Below, piece after piece: positions 8,824 through 18,830 of a DNA stretch of 64,000 bases (its first letter is position 1; each line of letters starts with the position of its first letter). The notes beneath the pieces were generated by a model. It was not told the DNA's origin and ran no database searches. It saw nothing but the letters and a program-made list of their open reading frames with translations. A program made the position numbers and the translations under genes. Source of the stretch: an uncultured Flammeovirgaceae bacterium (GTDB lineage: Bacteria > Bacteroidota > Bacteroidia > Cytophagales > Cyclobacteriaceae); assembly GCA_913045135.1 (NCBI GenBank), contig CAJWQD010000003.1, positions 1-64,000 on the forward strand, in the 5' to 3' direction.

Positions 8824-10215
8824 ATGAATCAAATGAAGACTAGAATAAGTAACAATTTAAAAAGTATGGTTTTGTTGTCTATTATTGGAGTTCTCATATT
8901 TTTTGGGAGCTGCGGTGATGACGATGAACCGACAGCTGCGGCTACAGTGGAAGAAAATAGTCCACCTGCAGCACCAGCTCTGTCAAGTCCAACAAACGGT
9001 AGCGATGACATAGATCCATCATTATCCATAGTATTGTCGTGGGAAGAAGCCTCTGATCCAGATGGTGACGCTGTGGCTTACTACGTTTATTTTGACACCG
9101 ATACTTCCTCATGGACAGGAACGTCGGCAGGTACAATTACTGAATATACCCCTTCGGGTGTTACTGGATTAACCAAGTATTTCTGGAAAGTTGAAGCAAG
9201 GGATGTTAATAATAACGCTACATCATCTGAAACATGGAGTTTTACGACGATAAATTTATCTGAAGACAAAGCTACAATTACTTGGACTTCAGGGGATGGA
9301 ACAAGTAATGGAGATGTTGGTACGATGACAGACTTAAGAGATGTACCTGCAAAATCTTATGGTGTACAGGTAATTGCGGGATCAGTGTGGATGACGGAAA
9401 ATTTAGCCTTTTTACCGGAAGTTCATCCTGCCTCGGATGTTAGTGACGGATTGGCTAGATATTACGTGTATGGATATGACGGCACCGATGTTGCTGAAGC
9501 AAAATTAGCCACAATAGACACCCTTGCAGCAGATTGGAATGGTGATGGCAGTCAAACCACCGATGCAATTAATACTTTCGAAACTTTTGGAGCATTATAT
9601 AATTTAAAGACTATTGATACTGGGTGTCCTTCAGGATGGCATGTGCCGAATGCTGAGGAATGGTCAGCATTATTAGTTGCAAACGGGTGGCCTTCAGATA
9701 CATTAGATTTAAATTATGCACATCCTGATAATTCATGGATTCCTGAAATGATAGCTGAAGCTGAAAGCAATCCCGGAAATGTTGGTTTGTATTTTGGATG
9801 GCCTATCTTTTACTACTACCATGGAGAAAATACAGGTGTAAAACTTGCGGATAAGAGTACTTGGCTAGCAGATCCTAGCTTCGAATTTGTCTATCCTACT
9901 GTAACCGATCCAGATGACGAGGAGCAGGCAGAACCTGAGCTGAATCAGCAAGATGGAATTGCATTAATGGCATCTAATGCGAGCACAGATCGTAATTTAT
10001 CTGGATTTTCTGCAAAAGCAGGGGGTTTTGTTTCAGGAGAGGGTGCTGCATTTACTGGACTTGGTTCGTTGGCTTCTTTCTGGTCATCAAGTGACGGAGA
10101 GGATGGGCCGATGTACGTTAACTTAGATGCAGAGATGCCTGGAGCACAAAAGTTTAGTTATGAGGAAGGAGGATCTCCCGGATTATCTATTCGTTGTGCC
10201 CTAGATCAAGAGTAA
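8824..10215 (+). CDS. FISUMP-domain surface lipoprotein, SusE position
   Basis: 463 residues. A lipoprotein signal ends at Cys30 (IFFGSCGDDDE); a start four residues later is equally possible. Residues about 45-143 form a fibronectin-type/Ig-like domain (WEEASDPDGDAVAYYVYFD ... YFWKVEARD). Residues about 180-462 are the Fibrobacter succinogenes major paralogous (FISUMP) domain: VWMTENLAF, CPSGWHVPNAEEWSALL, FSAKAGG and FWSSSDGE...SIRCALDQ. The gene stands third after susC and susD, where SusE/SusF-type surface glycan-binding proteins usually sit, so a carbohydrate-binding role at the surface is likely; FISUMP domains have no established catalytic role. A strong terminator follows directly. 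Confidence 0.85.
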   Translation: MNQMKTRISNNLKSMVLLSIIGVLIFFGSCGDDDEPTAAATVEENSPPAAPALSSPTNGSDDIDPSLSIVLSWEEASDPDGDAVAYYVYFDTDTSSWTGTSAGTITEYTPSGVTGLTKYFWKVEARDVNNNATSSETWSFTTINLSEDKATITWTSGDGTSNGDVGTMTDLRDVPAKSYGVQVIAGSVWMTENLAFLPEVHPASDVSDGLARYYVYGYDGTDVAEAKLATIDTLAADWNGDGSQTTDAINTFETFGALYNLKTIDTGCPSGWHVPNAEEWSALLVANGWPSDTLDLNYAHPDNSWIPEMIAEAESNPGNVGLYFGWPIFYYYHGENTGVKLADKSTWLADPSFEFVYPTVTDPDDEEQAEPELNQQDGIALMASNASTDRNLSGFSAKAGGFVSGEGAAFTGLGSLASFWSSSDGEDGPMYVNLDAEMPGAQKFSYEEGGSPGLSIRCALDQE

Positions 10216-10230
10216 TTACTTTTCCTTAAT

Positions 10231-10271
10231 ATAAGAAATAAGGCTATTCTTAGCCTTATTTCTTATTTTTT
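10231..10271 (+). terminator. Strong intrinsic terminator after the susCD block
   Basis: A perfect 16-bp stem (10231-10246 with 10251-10266), four-base loop TTCT, then a T-rich run. It closes the LamG-SusC-SusD-FISUMP unit and separates it from the enzyme block that begins at 10422. The inverted repeat is read directly; the terminator function is inference from its form. Confidence 0.85.
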
Positions 10272-10286
10272 GGACTCAACTAAAAT

Positions 10287-10312
10287 CTTTTAAATTAAAT
10301 CGAATTTAAAAG
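10287..10312. repeat. AT-rich inverted repeat upstream of the enzyme block
   Basis: Perfect 10-bp arms CTTTTAAATT and AATTTAAAAG around a 6-base centre. It lies about 110 bases before the G8 protein gene and 16 bases past the terminator, where an operator for the second PUL transcript could lie. AT-rich palindromes of this length also arise by chance. Confidence 0.3.
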
Positions 10313-10421
10313 TACTTTGCAGTTTTAAAAGCCAAAATATACGTTAAAGTTCATTACTAATTTTGAACGATTCTCAAGTAAGAATTGTATCCCTTATTAA
10401 AGTTTTAATGTTTTAAAAAAT

Positions 10422-13154
10422 ATGCTTACTAAGCAAATTAAACAATATTGTGTACTCACCATCATATGTGTTTTAGGCCTTTCTAATAACTTTTGCTTTG
10501 CCCAAGTTGGAGATGATATAGTGGCTTTACAGTCTGGAAAATGGTCTGAACCTAGTACATGGGGAGGAAATGTTCCAGGTGATGGCAGTACGGTTAGAAT
10601 TCCATTGGATGTAGAGGTTTTATTCGATACGATCTCTTCTAGAATTAAAAACATCAATTTGGCTGGAGTATTTCGTTTTGAAAAGGAAAAAAATACATTA
10701 CTCTATGTAGAAACCTTTATTGGCCAACCTTCAAGTAAATTTGAAATTGGGACATCTTCTCAGCCAATACCTGCTAATATCACTTCGCAGATCGTTATTA
10801 TAGATAATGGTTCAATAGATATTGAAGATGATTATGATCAAATTTCAAAAGGACTAATCCTCAGGGGCGCGGTTGAGATATACGGCGCAAAAAAAACGTC
10901 ATGGCTGCCATTAGGTAATTTTCCCAAAATCGGGGATTCCTCTGTAAGCCTTTCGGAGATTCCTGAAGGCTGGGAAGTGGGTGATGAAATAGTGATAACA
11001 GGAACGGAGCCAGATAATCCCGAGAGTGATGAAAAAAGGAGGATATCGAGACTCGATAGTACAATAGTTATACTGGATGAACCCTTAATTCGAGACCATA
11101 TAAGTCCACGAAATGACTTAAATGTTCATATTGCCAATCTTTCTCGCAATGTTGTTTTCAGCTCTGAAAATCCTGCAATTGAAAGAAGAGGGCATGTTAT
11201 GTTCATGAAAAATCTTGATGTAGATTTGAATAATGCCAGGTTTTATCAAATGGGACGAACAAATAAGCGCATTCAGGTAGATGATTGGTATTATGAAAAC
11301 CTAATTGCAGAGGATGGTGAGAGGGGGCCAAGAACCAATATCAGGGGTCGCTATTCTGTTCATTTTCATAGGGGTGGAGTTGATCCAAATAATACAAGCC
11401 CAGCACACGTCGAGGGCTGTGTTGTGGAGGACGACCCTGGCTGGGCATATGTAAATCATTCTTCCAATGTCGATTTTATAGATAACGTGTCATACAACGT
11501 CGTCGGTGGTGCTTATCAAACGGAGTCTGGAGATGAAATAGGGTCTTTTATTCATAATATAGCAATCCGGACAGTAAATCCAGATTATCCAATTTTGAAT
11601 TGGAGAACAAGTCCCGTGGATATAAGAGAAAATACACAGGATTTTGCTTTTCAGGGTGATGCTTATTGGATACATGGAGGTGGGGTGGCTTTAGAAGATA
11701 ATGTTGCTTCTGGCAGCAGTGGTCATGGATTTATTTTTTGGACTGAAGGACAGAGAGAGGTGGATACAGAATTTTGGCTTATGAACCATTTTTTGACATC
11801 CAACATTCCGAATGGAGATTTGATAACTAAAACCGATGAAGTTGATTCGTGGTGGGTACCAATAAAATCCTTTAAGAATAATACGACCTACTCCTCTGTT
11901 GATGGCTTGGCTGCGTATTACATACATGCTACTTTGTTTGAGGATATACATTTACTTTCGGATGAATATCTGGAAACCGTTCATTCAACTTTAGAGGGGT
12001 TAAATATTTGGAACGTGAAAAGATTTGGGATTGAGCTACAAAACTGTGAGCGATTTACGTTTAAAAATGTGAATATTATTAATGATAATTATACAAATGC
12101 GATAGGAATTGACATTAAAAACCAAACGGGCGGTAGAAATATTTGGGAAAATGTAAATGTACGAGGATTCGAGATCGGAATGATCGTACCAATGCAAGGT
12201 GAGGTCACCATTCGAAATGGTGAGTGGGGCAATCAATGGGATTTCCGAATAATACCTCCACAAAATGATGGGAGACCCCAAAAAAATAATCGAGACCTCT
12301 TTTTTGATCACGTTAAATTTATTGAAGCACCAGAATTTGACTTGTCAGATAGGGTCAATTTTAAACTGGAAGGTAAAGCTACCCTTGATGGATGGCTAAA
12401 TTACATGATAGATAGCGAATGGGCGCATAAATATTTTCTCATCCCAGACCGGATTACGATTAAATCTGAACAATATGATGGTTTAAAAAGGATCTATTAT
12501 GATGAACAAGCTCCCGATTTTGTGCCTATCAGAAATAGCAATATAGATGAGGCGGAGGGTACATATAAAACTGATATCTTAAGTAAGTCTAATCAATGGA
12601 TGTGGGATAATCTCGGACTCTCATTTGCTGGAGCGCTGTTACCCAGTGATGCTGAGCAAGTTGAAGGAATCGATGGCGGGTTAATTAGTGATGTAGATTT
12701 TCCAACAATGAATATTCCCAGTTGCACATTCGTTAATGAACCACCATTGCCTGTCAACTTTGGCGATGACTTTGATTTTTACGAGTGTTGGGATGACAAT
12801 CCAAAGATGGCCGGTATGATTGGCCGGTATAATCATGAGCTAGAAGTATACTACGTTGATTCTTCAGATTTTAGCTATGAAATTGAAAGTGCGGTAATAG
12901 CAGCTAATGATGAAGAGATCCTCCGACCTATACTAGTATACCCAAATCCCGTTGATGGAGAAATAATAGTTAAAGGAGCTACAGGGAAAAACATGGATGT
13001 GGACATTCTGTCGTTATCGGGGCAGATAGTCCTTGCTAGAAATGTTGTAGCGGGAGAGACAATAGATGTTGAGACATTGAAAAGTGGTATATATCTAATA
13101 AGGATTAAAACGGTAAACGAACTCCCCCAGCTATTCAAAATATTGAAGAGATGA
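10422..13154 (+). CDS. G8-domain, parallel beta-helix protein exported by T9SS
   Basis: 910 residues. Signal peptide 1-28 (ending NNFCFAQ); G8 domain about 36-160 (SGKWSEPSTWGGNVPGDGSTVRIP...), then a long right-handed beta-helix-like part (about 160-640) with many short Asn/Val repeats such as FTFKNVNIINDNYTN. Residues about 835-910 (YPNPVDGEIIVKG ... SLSGQIV ... LKSGIYLIRI) are a type A T9SS C-terminal sorting domain, so the protein is secreted or surface-bound. G8 plus beta-helix architecture occurs in CEMIP/TMEM2-type hyaluronan-handling proteins and in polysaccharide-active proteins; a lyase, hydrolase or binding role is plausible but unproven. Its stop overlaps the next start by four bases (ATGA). 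Confidence 0.85.
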   Translation: MLTKQIKQYCVLTIICVLGLSNNFCFAQVGDDIVALQSGKWSEPSTWGGNVPGDGSTVRIPLDVEVLFDTISSRIKNINLAGVFRFEKEKNTLLYVETFIGQPSSKFEIGTSSQPIPANITSQIVIIDNGSIDIEDDYDQISKGLILRGAVEIYGAKKTSWLPLGNFPKIGDSSVSLSEIPEGWEVGDEIVITGTEPDNPESDEKRRISRLDSTIVILDEPLIRDHISPRNDLNVHIANLSRNVVFSSENPAIERRGHVMFMKNLDVDLNNARFYQMGRTNKRIQVDDWYYENLIAEDGERGPRTNIRGRYSVHFHRGGVDPNNTSPAHVEGCVVEDDPGWAYVNHSSNVDFIDNVSYNVVGGAYQTESGDEIGSFIHNIAIRTVNPDYPILNWRTSPVDIRENTQDFAFQGDAYWIHGGGVALEDNVASGSSGHGFIFWTEGQREVDTEFWLMNHFLTSNIPNGDLITKTDEVDSWWVPIKSFKNNTTYSSVDGLAAYYIHATLFEDIHLLSDEYLETVHSTLEGLNIWNVKRFGIELQNCERFTFKNVNIINDNYTNAIGIDIKNQTGGRNIWENVNVRGFEIGMIVPMQGEVTIRNGEWGNQWDFRIIPPQNDGRPQKNNRDLFFDHVKFIEAPEFDLSDRVNFKLEGKATLDGWLNYMIDSEWAHKYFLIPDRITIKSEQYDGLKRIYYDEQAPDFVPIRNSNIDEAEGTYKTDILSKSNQWMWDNLGLSFAGALLPSDAEQVEGIDGGLISDVDFPTMNIPSCTFVNEPPLPVNFGDDFDFYECWDDNPKMAGMIGRYNHELEVYYVDSSDFSYEIESAVIAANDEEILRPILVYPNPVDGEIIVKGATGKNMDVDILSLSGQIVLARNVVAGETIDVETLKSGIYLIRIKTVNELPQLFKILKR

Positions 13155-14080
13155 TATACACAATACCTCTTTCACGTCGAAAATTTCTCAAGAATTCTAG
13201 TCTCGCCGCCCTGGGGTTTATGACCGCTAAAACCTCGGCAATGGCGAGTCCTTCTAAAATTTGTCTCCAAGAATATCCTTGGAGAACTTTCATGGAAAGA
13301 GAGGGAATGGACTGGCACAATGACCCCATTAAACACTATCAAGAGCTTATGTCTTCGGCTTTCAAAAAGTTTGAGCCAGTCGTTGATTCCTTCGAATACT
13401 TCAAAGAGATGAGTTCATCGGTAGACTGGTCAGCTTTTGATATCGGGTCTGTGTATCTTAATGCAATTCTCCATGAGGAGAAAAATTTAAATCAACGCAT
13501 AGGTCAAGTCAGAGTGATTGCTAAGTTTTACGCTAAATTGGGGGCCAAGATTATAATTATAAATCCATCACCAATAAGTTGGGATGAGGCAGTAGATAAA
13601 ACTGATGATGAATTAAATACGCAGGTCAAAGCGCTTAGCCTGTTAAGTAAATCCTTTGCTGAGATGGGTCTGCTTTTGGCTTATCACAATCACGATTCGG
13701 AAATGAGAAATAGTGGAAGAGAGCTGCACTGGATGTTGCAGAAAACAAATCCTCAATACGTAAAATACTGTTTAGATTGTCATTGGATTTATAGGGGAAG
13801 TGGTAACAATTCGAAGGAATTGTATAGAATAGTTGATTTATATGCTGATAGGATAGTTGAACTTCATTTGCGACAATCATCAGATGGAATATGGACTGAA
13901 ATTTTCAAAGAGGGCGACATTGATTATAGTAAAATAGCAAGGGTACTTAAATATAGGAATCTAAAGCCCAGATTGGTTCTAGAACAAGCTGTAGAAAAAG
14001 GCACTCCTCATACAATGAGTATTGAGAAGTCGTATAGCCTGGGAATTCAATATGCCAATAAAATATTCATTGATTTTTAG
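13151..14080 (+). CDS. Tat-exported sugar phosphate isomerase/epimerase-like TIM-barrel protein
   Basis: 309 residues, AP-endonuclease-2/xylose-isomerase-like TIM barrel. The N-terminus has a twin-arginine motif (LSRRKFLKNSSLAAL) and a cleavable A-rich end, so export in folded, metal-loaded form to the periplasm is likely. Candidate metal ligands lie in LLAYHNHDSEM, YCLDCHWIYRG, VELHLRQ and LVLEQAVE, matching the usual Glu/Asp/His/Glu set of the fold. It starts inside the stop of the G8 gene and its stop lies 13 bases before the GH95 start, so it is co-transcribed. It probably isomerises or epimerises a sugar released by neighbouring enzymes; the substrate is unknown. Confidence 0.8.
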   Translation: MIYTIPLSRRKFLKNSSLAALGFMTAKTSAMASPSKICLQEYPWRTFMEREGMDWHNDPIKHYQELMSSAFKKFEPVVDSFEYFKEMSSSVDWSAFDIGSVYLNAILHEEKNLNQRIGQVRVIAKFYAKLGAKIIIINPSPISWDEAVDKTDDELNTQVKALSLLSKSFAEMGLLLAYHNHDSEMRNSGRELHWMLQKTNPQYVKYCLDCHWIYRGSGNNSKELYRIVDLYADRIVELHLRQSSDGIWTEIFKEGDIDYSKIARVLKYRNLKPRLVLEQAVEKGTPHTMSIEKSYSLGIQYANKIFIDF

Positions 14081-14093
14081 CGTAATAAGACGA

Positions 14094-16478
14094 ATGAAAA
14101 ATCTAGAGCAACAAATATATTTTTTTTTAGTGTTTACGCTTTTATATGGATGTTTAAGTAAAACTGAAAATAATGTTTTGGATTCCTCTTTCAAAGGAGT
14201 CTACTTAAACACTCCTGCAGAAAATTGGCAAACGTCTTTCTTAACAGGAAATGGTACTCATGGTGTGGTGGTTCCAGGTGATGCCCTTGAGGAAAAGCAA
14301 ATTTTCTGTCATGAAGCGCTTTTTATGCCCCAATACCCACCTGCATCTGCTCCAAATTTGGCTTCACGTCTTTCCGAAATACGAGAGTTGATCCTAAGCG
14401 GTAAGAATAGAGAAGCAGCCCTTTTAATGGTAGAAGAGGGTAAAAAAGTTGGGATCGATGAAATGATATGGACAGATCCATTGGTTCCTGCTTGTCAAAT
14501 GGAGCTAGAGTTTCTCGACAAATCAGATATCTCATTTTATGAAAGATCAGTCAATTATGAAAATGGCTTGGTTTCCACTAAATGGCAACAAAATAATGCT
14601 CATCACCTGAAGGAGGTTTTTGCTTCCCGACCAGACTCATGCATTGTCACAAGAATTTCTGGCCCAGAGGGTTCTCTGAATATTAGAATTAGGTTAAGTC
14701 AATTGCCCATTGAGGAGGGCATCAATGAGCAAGATCAAAGATTTTCCAAGGACGAGGTCATTACAAAATCAGAAGAGAACATAACAGCTGAGGGGAAATT
14801 GACTTTCATTACTGAATTTAAGAAAAAATGGGTGGGTTCCTTGAAAGGTTATTCCGTAGAATCAGTTGTTCAGCAGTCAACTGGCGAACTCAGTGTTGAG
14901 GGAGATTGGTTACAAATTAAAAATGCTGATGAAATACTTATTGTTTCCACCATTAAGCTAGCTTATGAAGAGCCTCCGGTCGAAAATATAGAAGCAAATT
15001 TAGAGGCATTACTAAACTATGGATTTGAAGAATTACTATCTCGTCATGAAAAAATTCACAAGGAAATGTTCAATAGGTTTTCTATTAAAATTAATAGCGA
15101 ACAAAACCATCTTCCCGCAAATGAGTTACTGAATAACTCTAAAATTGGAAATTTAAATCCTCAGCTTGTAAATCAGGTATGTCAAGCTGCACGATATGAA
15201 CTTATAAGTAGTACTGGGCAATTTCCACCCTCATTGCAAGGGATATGGGGAGGAACATGGTTACCTGCATGGTCTGGAGATTTCACGCTCAATGGAAATG
15301 TTCCATCAGCGATTTCAAGTGGATATAATACAAATTTTTTTGAGGTAAATACAGCTTACATGAACTATATGTTGGGTATGCTCAATAATTTTAGAGAGAA
15401 TGCTGGGGGCCTTTTTGATGCACCGGGTATATTCGTGCCATCCCGTACAAGTTCCTCAGGTAGTACATATCATTATTTTGAAGATGAGTACCCGCATTTA
15501 TTTTGGTTCGCAGGTGCTGCGTGGGCCTCTCAGGTTTTTTATGATTATTGGCAATATTCGGGCAATGAGAGGTTGCTAAAAGAGTCCATAATTCCGTTTA
15601 TGCTGGAATCGCTTGAGTTTTATGAGTCAATACTATATAAAGATAAAAATGATGATCTTCATTTCATCCCGTCTTACTCTCCCGAGGTTGGTCCAAAAGA
15701 CTTACATCCTTTGGCCATCAATGCCACCATGGATGTGGCCGCCTTGAAACAATTAATTAGAAATGTACTTAAACTTGAGAGTGAAGGATTATTAATTACG
15801 GAAAAGATTTCATTATGGTCGGATATTATTAATCGATTACCGGATTATGAAATAAGTAAACAAGGCGAGCTAAAAGAATGGATCTATCCAGGGTATGAAA
15901 ATGATAATGAGCACCGGCATGCCTCTCATTTGTATCCATTATTCTATGAAGTTGATCCAGAGTTTGTTGATAACTTGGAATTAAAAAATGCCGCTTTAAA
16001 GGCTATTGAGGCACGAATGGAATATAGAAGAGGGAATGAAGGGGGTGAAATGGCTTTCGGTTTAGTACAGAAGGGTTTAGCTGCTGCTCACATCAATGAT
16101 CTCGAGCACGCTTATGAATGTCTAGACTTTTTGTGCCATTCCTATTGGTCAGAGGCTTTTACATCTTATCACGATCCCGGGGCAATTTTTAATGTGGATA
16201 TCAGCGGGGGGCTTCCAGCTCTTGTATCTGAAATGTTAGTGCAATCCTCGCAAAAAGAGATAAAAATTCTACCGGTTCTTCCCGAGCAATGGCCAAGCGG
16301 TAAAATAATGGGTGTTAGAACAAGAACTAAATCAACAATTGATATTGAATGGGAGAACGGTCAACCAACTTATTTACGTATTTTGGCAAATGAGGCAAAT
16401 GAGCTTAAAGTGACCTACAAAAACCAGTCTTGGGATTTAATACTTAAAAAAGATGAAGTTTACGAAAATAGCTTTTAA
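14094..16478 (+). CDS. GH95-family alpha-L-fucosidase / alpha-L-galactosidase-like lipoprotein
   Basis: 794 residues. The start at 14094 gives a lipoprotein signal ending in Cys20 (VFTLLYGCLSK); a longer frame from 14022 overlaps the previous gene and lacks a signal. The N-terminal supersandwich (W-Q-T-S-F-L-T-G-N-G) and the (alpha/alpha)6 barrel fit GH95. Candidate catalytic residues are visible: the N-x-N pair at 400/402 (LNGN), Glu531 in SYSPEVG and the EHRHASHLYPL block at 606. GH95 enzymes are inverting and remove terminal alpha-1,2-L-fucose or alpha-L-galactose. The subfamily cannot be told by eye. Its end overlaps the next gene by 26 bases. Confidence 0.85.
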   Translation: MKNLEQQIYFFLVFTLLYGCLSKTENNVLDSSFKGVYLNTPAENWQTSFLTGNGTHGVVVPGDALEEKQIFCHEALFMPQYPPASAPNLASRLSEIRELILSGKNREAALLMVEEGKKVGIDEMIWTDPLVPACQMELEFLDKSDISFYERSVNYENGLVSTKWQQNNAHHLKEVFASRPDSCIVTRISGPEGSLNIRIRLSQLPIEEGINEQDQRFSKDEVITKSEENITAEGKLTFITEFKKKWVGSLKGYSVESVVQQSTGELSVEGDWLQIKNADEILIVSTIKLAYEEPPVENIEANLEALLNYGFEELLSRHEKIHKEMFNRFSIKINSEQNHLPANELLNNSKIGNLNPQLVNQVCQAARYELISSTGQFPPSLQGIWGGTWLPAWSGDFTLNGNVPSAISSGYNTNFFEVNTAYMNYMLGMLNNFRENAGGLFDAPGIFVPSRTSSSGSTYHYFEDEYPHLFWFAGAAWASQVFYDYWQYSGNERLLKESIIPFMLESLEFYESILYKDKNDDLHFIPSYSPEVGPKDLHPLAINATMDVAALKQLIRNVLKLESEGLLITEKISLWSDIINRLPDYEISKQGELKEWIYPGYENDNEHRHASHLYPLFYEVDPEFVDNLELKNAALKAIEARMEYRRGNEGGEMAFGLVQKGLAAAHINDLEHAYECLDFLCHSYWSEAFTSYHDPGAIFNVDISGGLPALVSEMLVQSSQKEIKILPVLPEQWPSGKIMGVRTRTKSTIDIEWENGQPTYLRILANEANELKVTYKNQSWDLILKKDEVYENSF

Positions 16479-18771
16479 GAATTGTTTAATTTTTTTGATT
16501 GGTCTCTTTTTTTTCTCTAAGTGTAACCATGATAGGCCAGCCTATTTGGATTCTGGACTTTCCGTTGATCAAAGAGTTGATGATTTGGTCTCTAGGATGA
16601 CGTTAGAAGAAAAAATTTCCCAGTTAAGTCACTTTGCTCCAGGTATTCCGCATCTAGGAGTTATTCCATATAATCCTATATTTAAAAATCCACTCGGTCC
16701 TACCTCTATAGGTGAGGAGATCATACCTACTTCGCAAAAAGATTATGAGGAAAACCAGTATTGGAAGCACATCGGACCATTAGGTGAAGCTCATTACATG
16801 GATGGCGGCTATTGGAATGAGGCTTTACATGGTGTGGCCCGTGCTGGAAGAGCTACGTCATTTCCCCAGTGTATTGGGTTGGGAGCCACTTGGAACCCTG
16901 AGCTAATCGAGCAGATGGCTCAGGTCATAGGCATTGAAGCTAGAATACATCATAATGAATATGGGAAAAAGCTAACTTATTGGTCTCCCAATATTAACAT
17001 ACTAAGAGATCCGAGATGGGGTAGAAATGAGGAGTCCTACTCCGAAGATCCATATTTATTATCTAAAATGGCTGTCGCTTACGTTAGAGGCCTCCAAGGG
17101 AATGATGATAATTATCTGCAGGCTGTTGCTACTGTGAAGCATTTTGTCGCAAATAACAGTGAGTTTAACAGACACTCAGGATCATCCGATGTAGATGAAC
17201 GGTTTTTAAGAGAATACTATTTACCTGCATTTAAGGCGGCAGTAACAGAAGGAAAGGTGCAATCTGTAATGAGCGCATACAATGCAGTTAATGGAGTACC
17301 GGCAAGTGTAAATAAGTGGTTGCTAGATTCTGTACTCCGTCAGGAATGGGGGTTTGCGGGATATGTAGTTTCGGATTGCGGAGCTATCAGTGATATACCT
17401 AATGTTCATAAGTATGAGAAGAATAAGCCAAAGGCTGTGGCAATGGCGGTAATAGCTGGAACAGATTTGGAATGTGAAACTTGCGAGACCGAAGAGTTTA
17501 TGTATGATAGCTATCTAAGAAAAGGATTTGATGAGGGCTATATCCAAGAGAGTCACATAGACAAAGCGATTAAAAGGTTATTTAAAGTAAGAATTAAACT
17601 TGGCGAATTTGAGCAGCCTGGTAGTGTACCATTTGATACGATTTCTTTAGATATGCTTGAATCTCCAGCTCATCAGAAACTTGCTCTGGAGGTTGCGCGT
17701 CAGTCTATGGTACTTCTCAAAAATGAAAATAGTATACTTCCCCTGTCAACCTCAATAAACCGGTTGGCCGTCATAGGACCCAATGCGGATGTGGTAGAGT
17801 TGGGTGGATACGCAGGTGATCCCTCCATTACAATTAGTCCGTTGAACGGGCTTTCAAAAGTACTTGGGGATCAAACACAGGTAATTTATCATAAAGGATG
17901 TAATATCACATCCAATAAAATTGCTGACGAAGAATTAGAGGATGAGGATTGGATAGAAAATGAGGATGTTTCGATAGCCGAGGCAGCCCAGATTGCAGGA
18001 AATTCAGATGTTGCTATTGTTGTGGTGGGTACTAATTTATCCATTGCTAACGAAGGGGGAGATAGAGTGGATTTAGATTTGCCGGGGAGGCAGCTAGAAT
18101 TGATTCAAAAAGTACATGAAGCCAATTCAAAAACAATTGTAGTCCTAATTAATGCCATGCCACTCGCTATTAATTGGGTCAATAATAATATACCAGCCAT
18201 TATTGAGGCTTGGTACCCCGGACAGTCCGGGGGATTGGCTCTAGCAGAAGTACTTTTTGGCAAAATAAATCCAGGAGGTAAACTTCCAGTCACTTTTTAT
18301 AAATCAGTAGAGGACCTACCCCCCTTAGGTGATTATGATATTTCCAAAGGCCGAGCTTATTGGTTTTATGAAGGACAAGTATTATATCCATTTGGATTTG
18401 GCCTGAGCTATACATCTTTTGATTATTCTAACCTACAAATATCAAACCTGAGTCCCTCAAATAATGAGATTATCAAGGTAAGCTTTGACCTTACCAATGT
18501 AGGGGATATAGGTGGCCATGAGGTAACACAACTTTACATTAGGGATATTGAGTCAAGTCATGTTCAACCGTTTAAACGATTAAAAAAATTTAATAAATAT
18601 TTTATTAAAGTTGATGAAATTAAAAAAATTACATTTGAATTGAACGCAAACGATTTTAAATACTGGAATCCTGACTTAGAAAACTGGTATTTGCAGCCTG
18701 GACAATTCGAAATACAAATAGGGAGTTCTTCTGCAGATATTCATTTGTCTCAAACAATAGCTTGGCAATAA
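16453..18771 (+). CDS. GH3 beta-glycosidase (beta-xylosidase/glucosidase type), lipoprotein
   Basis: 772 residues, complete GH3 layout: TIM barrel (about 30-370), alpha/beta sandwich (about 400-620) and fibronectin III-like tail (about 655-770). The lipobox Cys is residue 24 (FFFSKCNHD). The nucleophile is Asp308 in VVSDCGAI; the likely acid/base is Glu534 in ANEGGDRVDLDLPG. The substrate-binding stretches NEALHGVARAG, TYWSPNINILRDPRWGRNEE and KHFVANN are typical of the xylosidase/glucosidase branch. It removes non-reducing beta-linked glucose or xylose from imported or surface oligosaccharides. The 26-base overlap with the GH95 gene suggests coupled translation. Confidence 0.92.
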   Translation: MKFTKIAFKNCLIFLIGLFFFSKCNHDRPAYLDSGLSVDQRVDDLVSRMTLEEKISQLSHFAPGIPHLGVIPYNPIFKNPLGPTSIGEEIIPTSQKDYEENQYWKHIGPLGEAHYMDGGYWNEALHGVARAGRATSFPQCIGLGATWNPELIEQMAQVIGIEARIHHNEYGKKLTYWSPNINILRDPRWGRNEESYSEDPYLLSKMAVAYVRGLQGNDDNYLQAVATVKHFVANNSEFNRHSGSSDVDERFLREYYLPAFKAAVTEGKVQSVMSAYNAVNGVPASVNKWLLDSVLRQEWGFAGYVVSDCGAISDIPNVHKYEKNKPKAVAMAVIAGTDLECETCETEEFMYDSYLRKGFDEGYIQESHIDKAIKRLFKVRIKLGEFEQPGSVPFDTISLDMLESPAHQKLALEVARQSMVLLKNENSILPLSTSINRLAVIGPNADVVELGGYAGDPSITISPLNGLSKVLGDQTQVIYHKGCNITSNKIADEELEDEDWIENEDVSIAEAAQIAGNSDVAIVVVGTNLSIANEGGDRVDLDLPGRQLELIQKVHEANSKTIVVLINAMPLAINWVNNNIPAIIEAWYPGQSGGLALAEVLFGKINPGGKLPVTFYKSVEDLPPLGDYDISKGRAYWFYEGQVLYPFGFGLSYTSFDYSNLQISNLSPSNNEIIKVSFDLTNVGDIGGHEVTQLYIRDIESSHVQPFKRLKKFNKYFIKVDEIKKITFELNANDFKYWNPDLENWYLQPGQFEIQIGSSSADIHLSQTIAWQ

Positions 18772-18830
18772 TGTACTGAAAGCAAACATGTTATTGGAGA
18801 GTAAAAAAATTTAATAAAACTATAAAGTTT

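Noticed and set aside
14022-14093. Longer start for the GH95 gene within the TIM-barrel gene
   Set aside because: The added 24 residues are not signal-like and hide the lipobox; 14094 is better.
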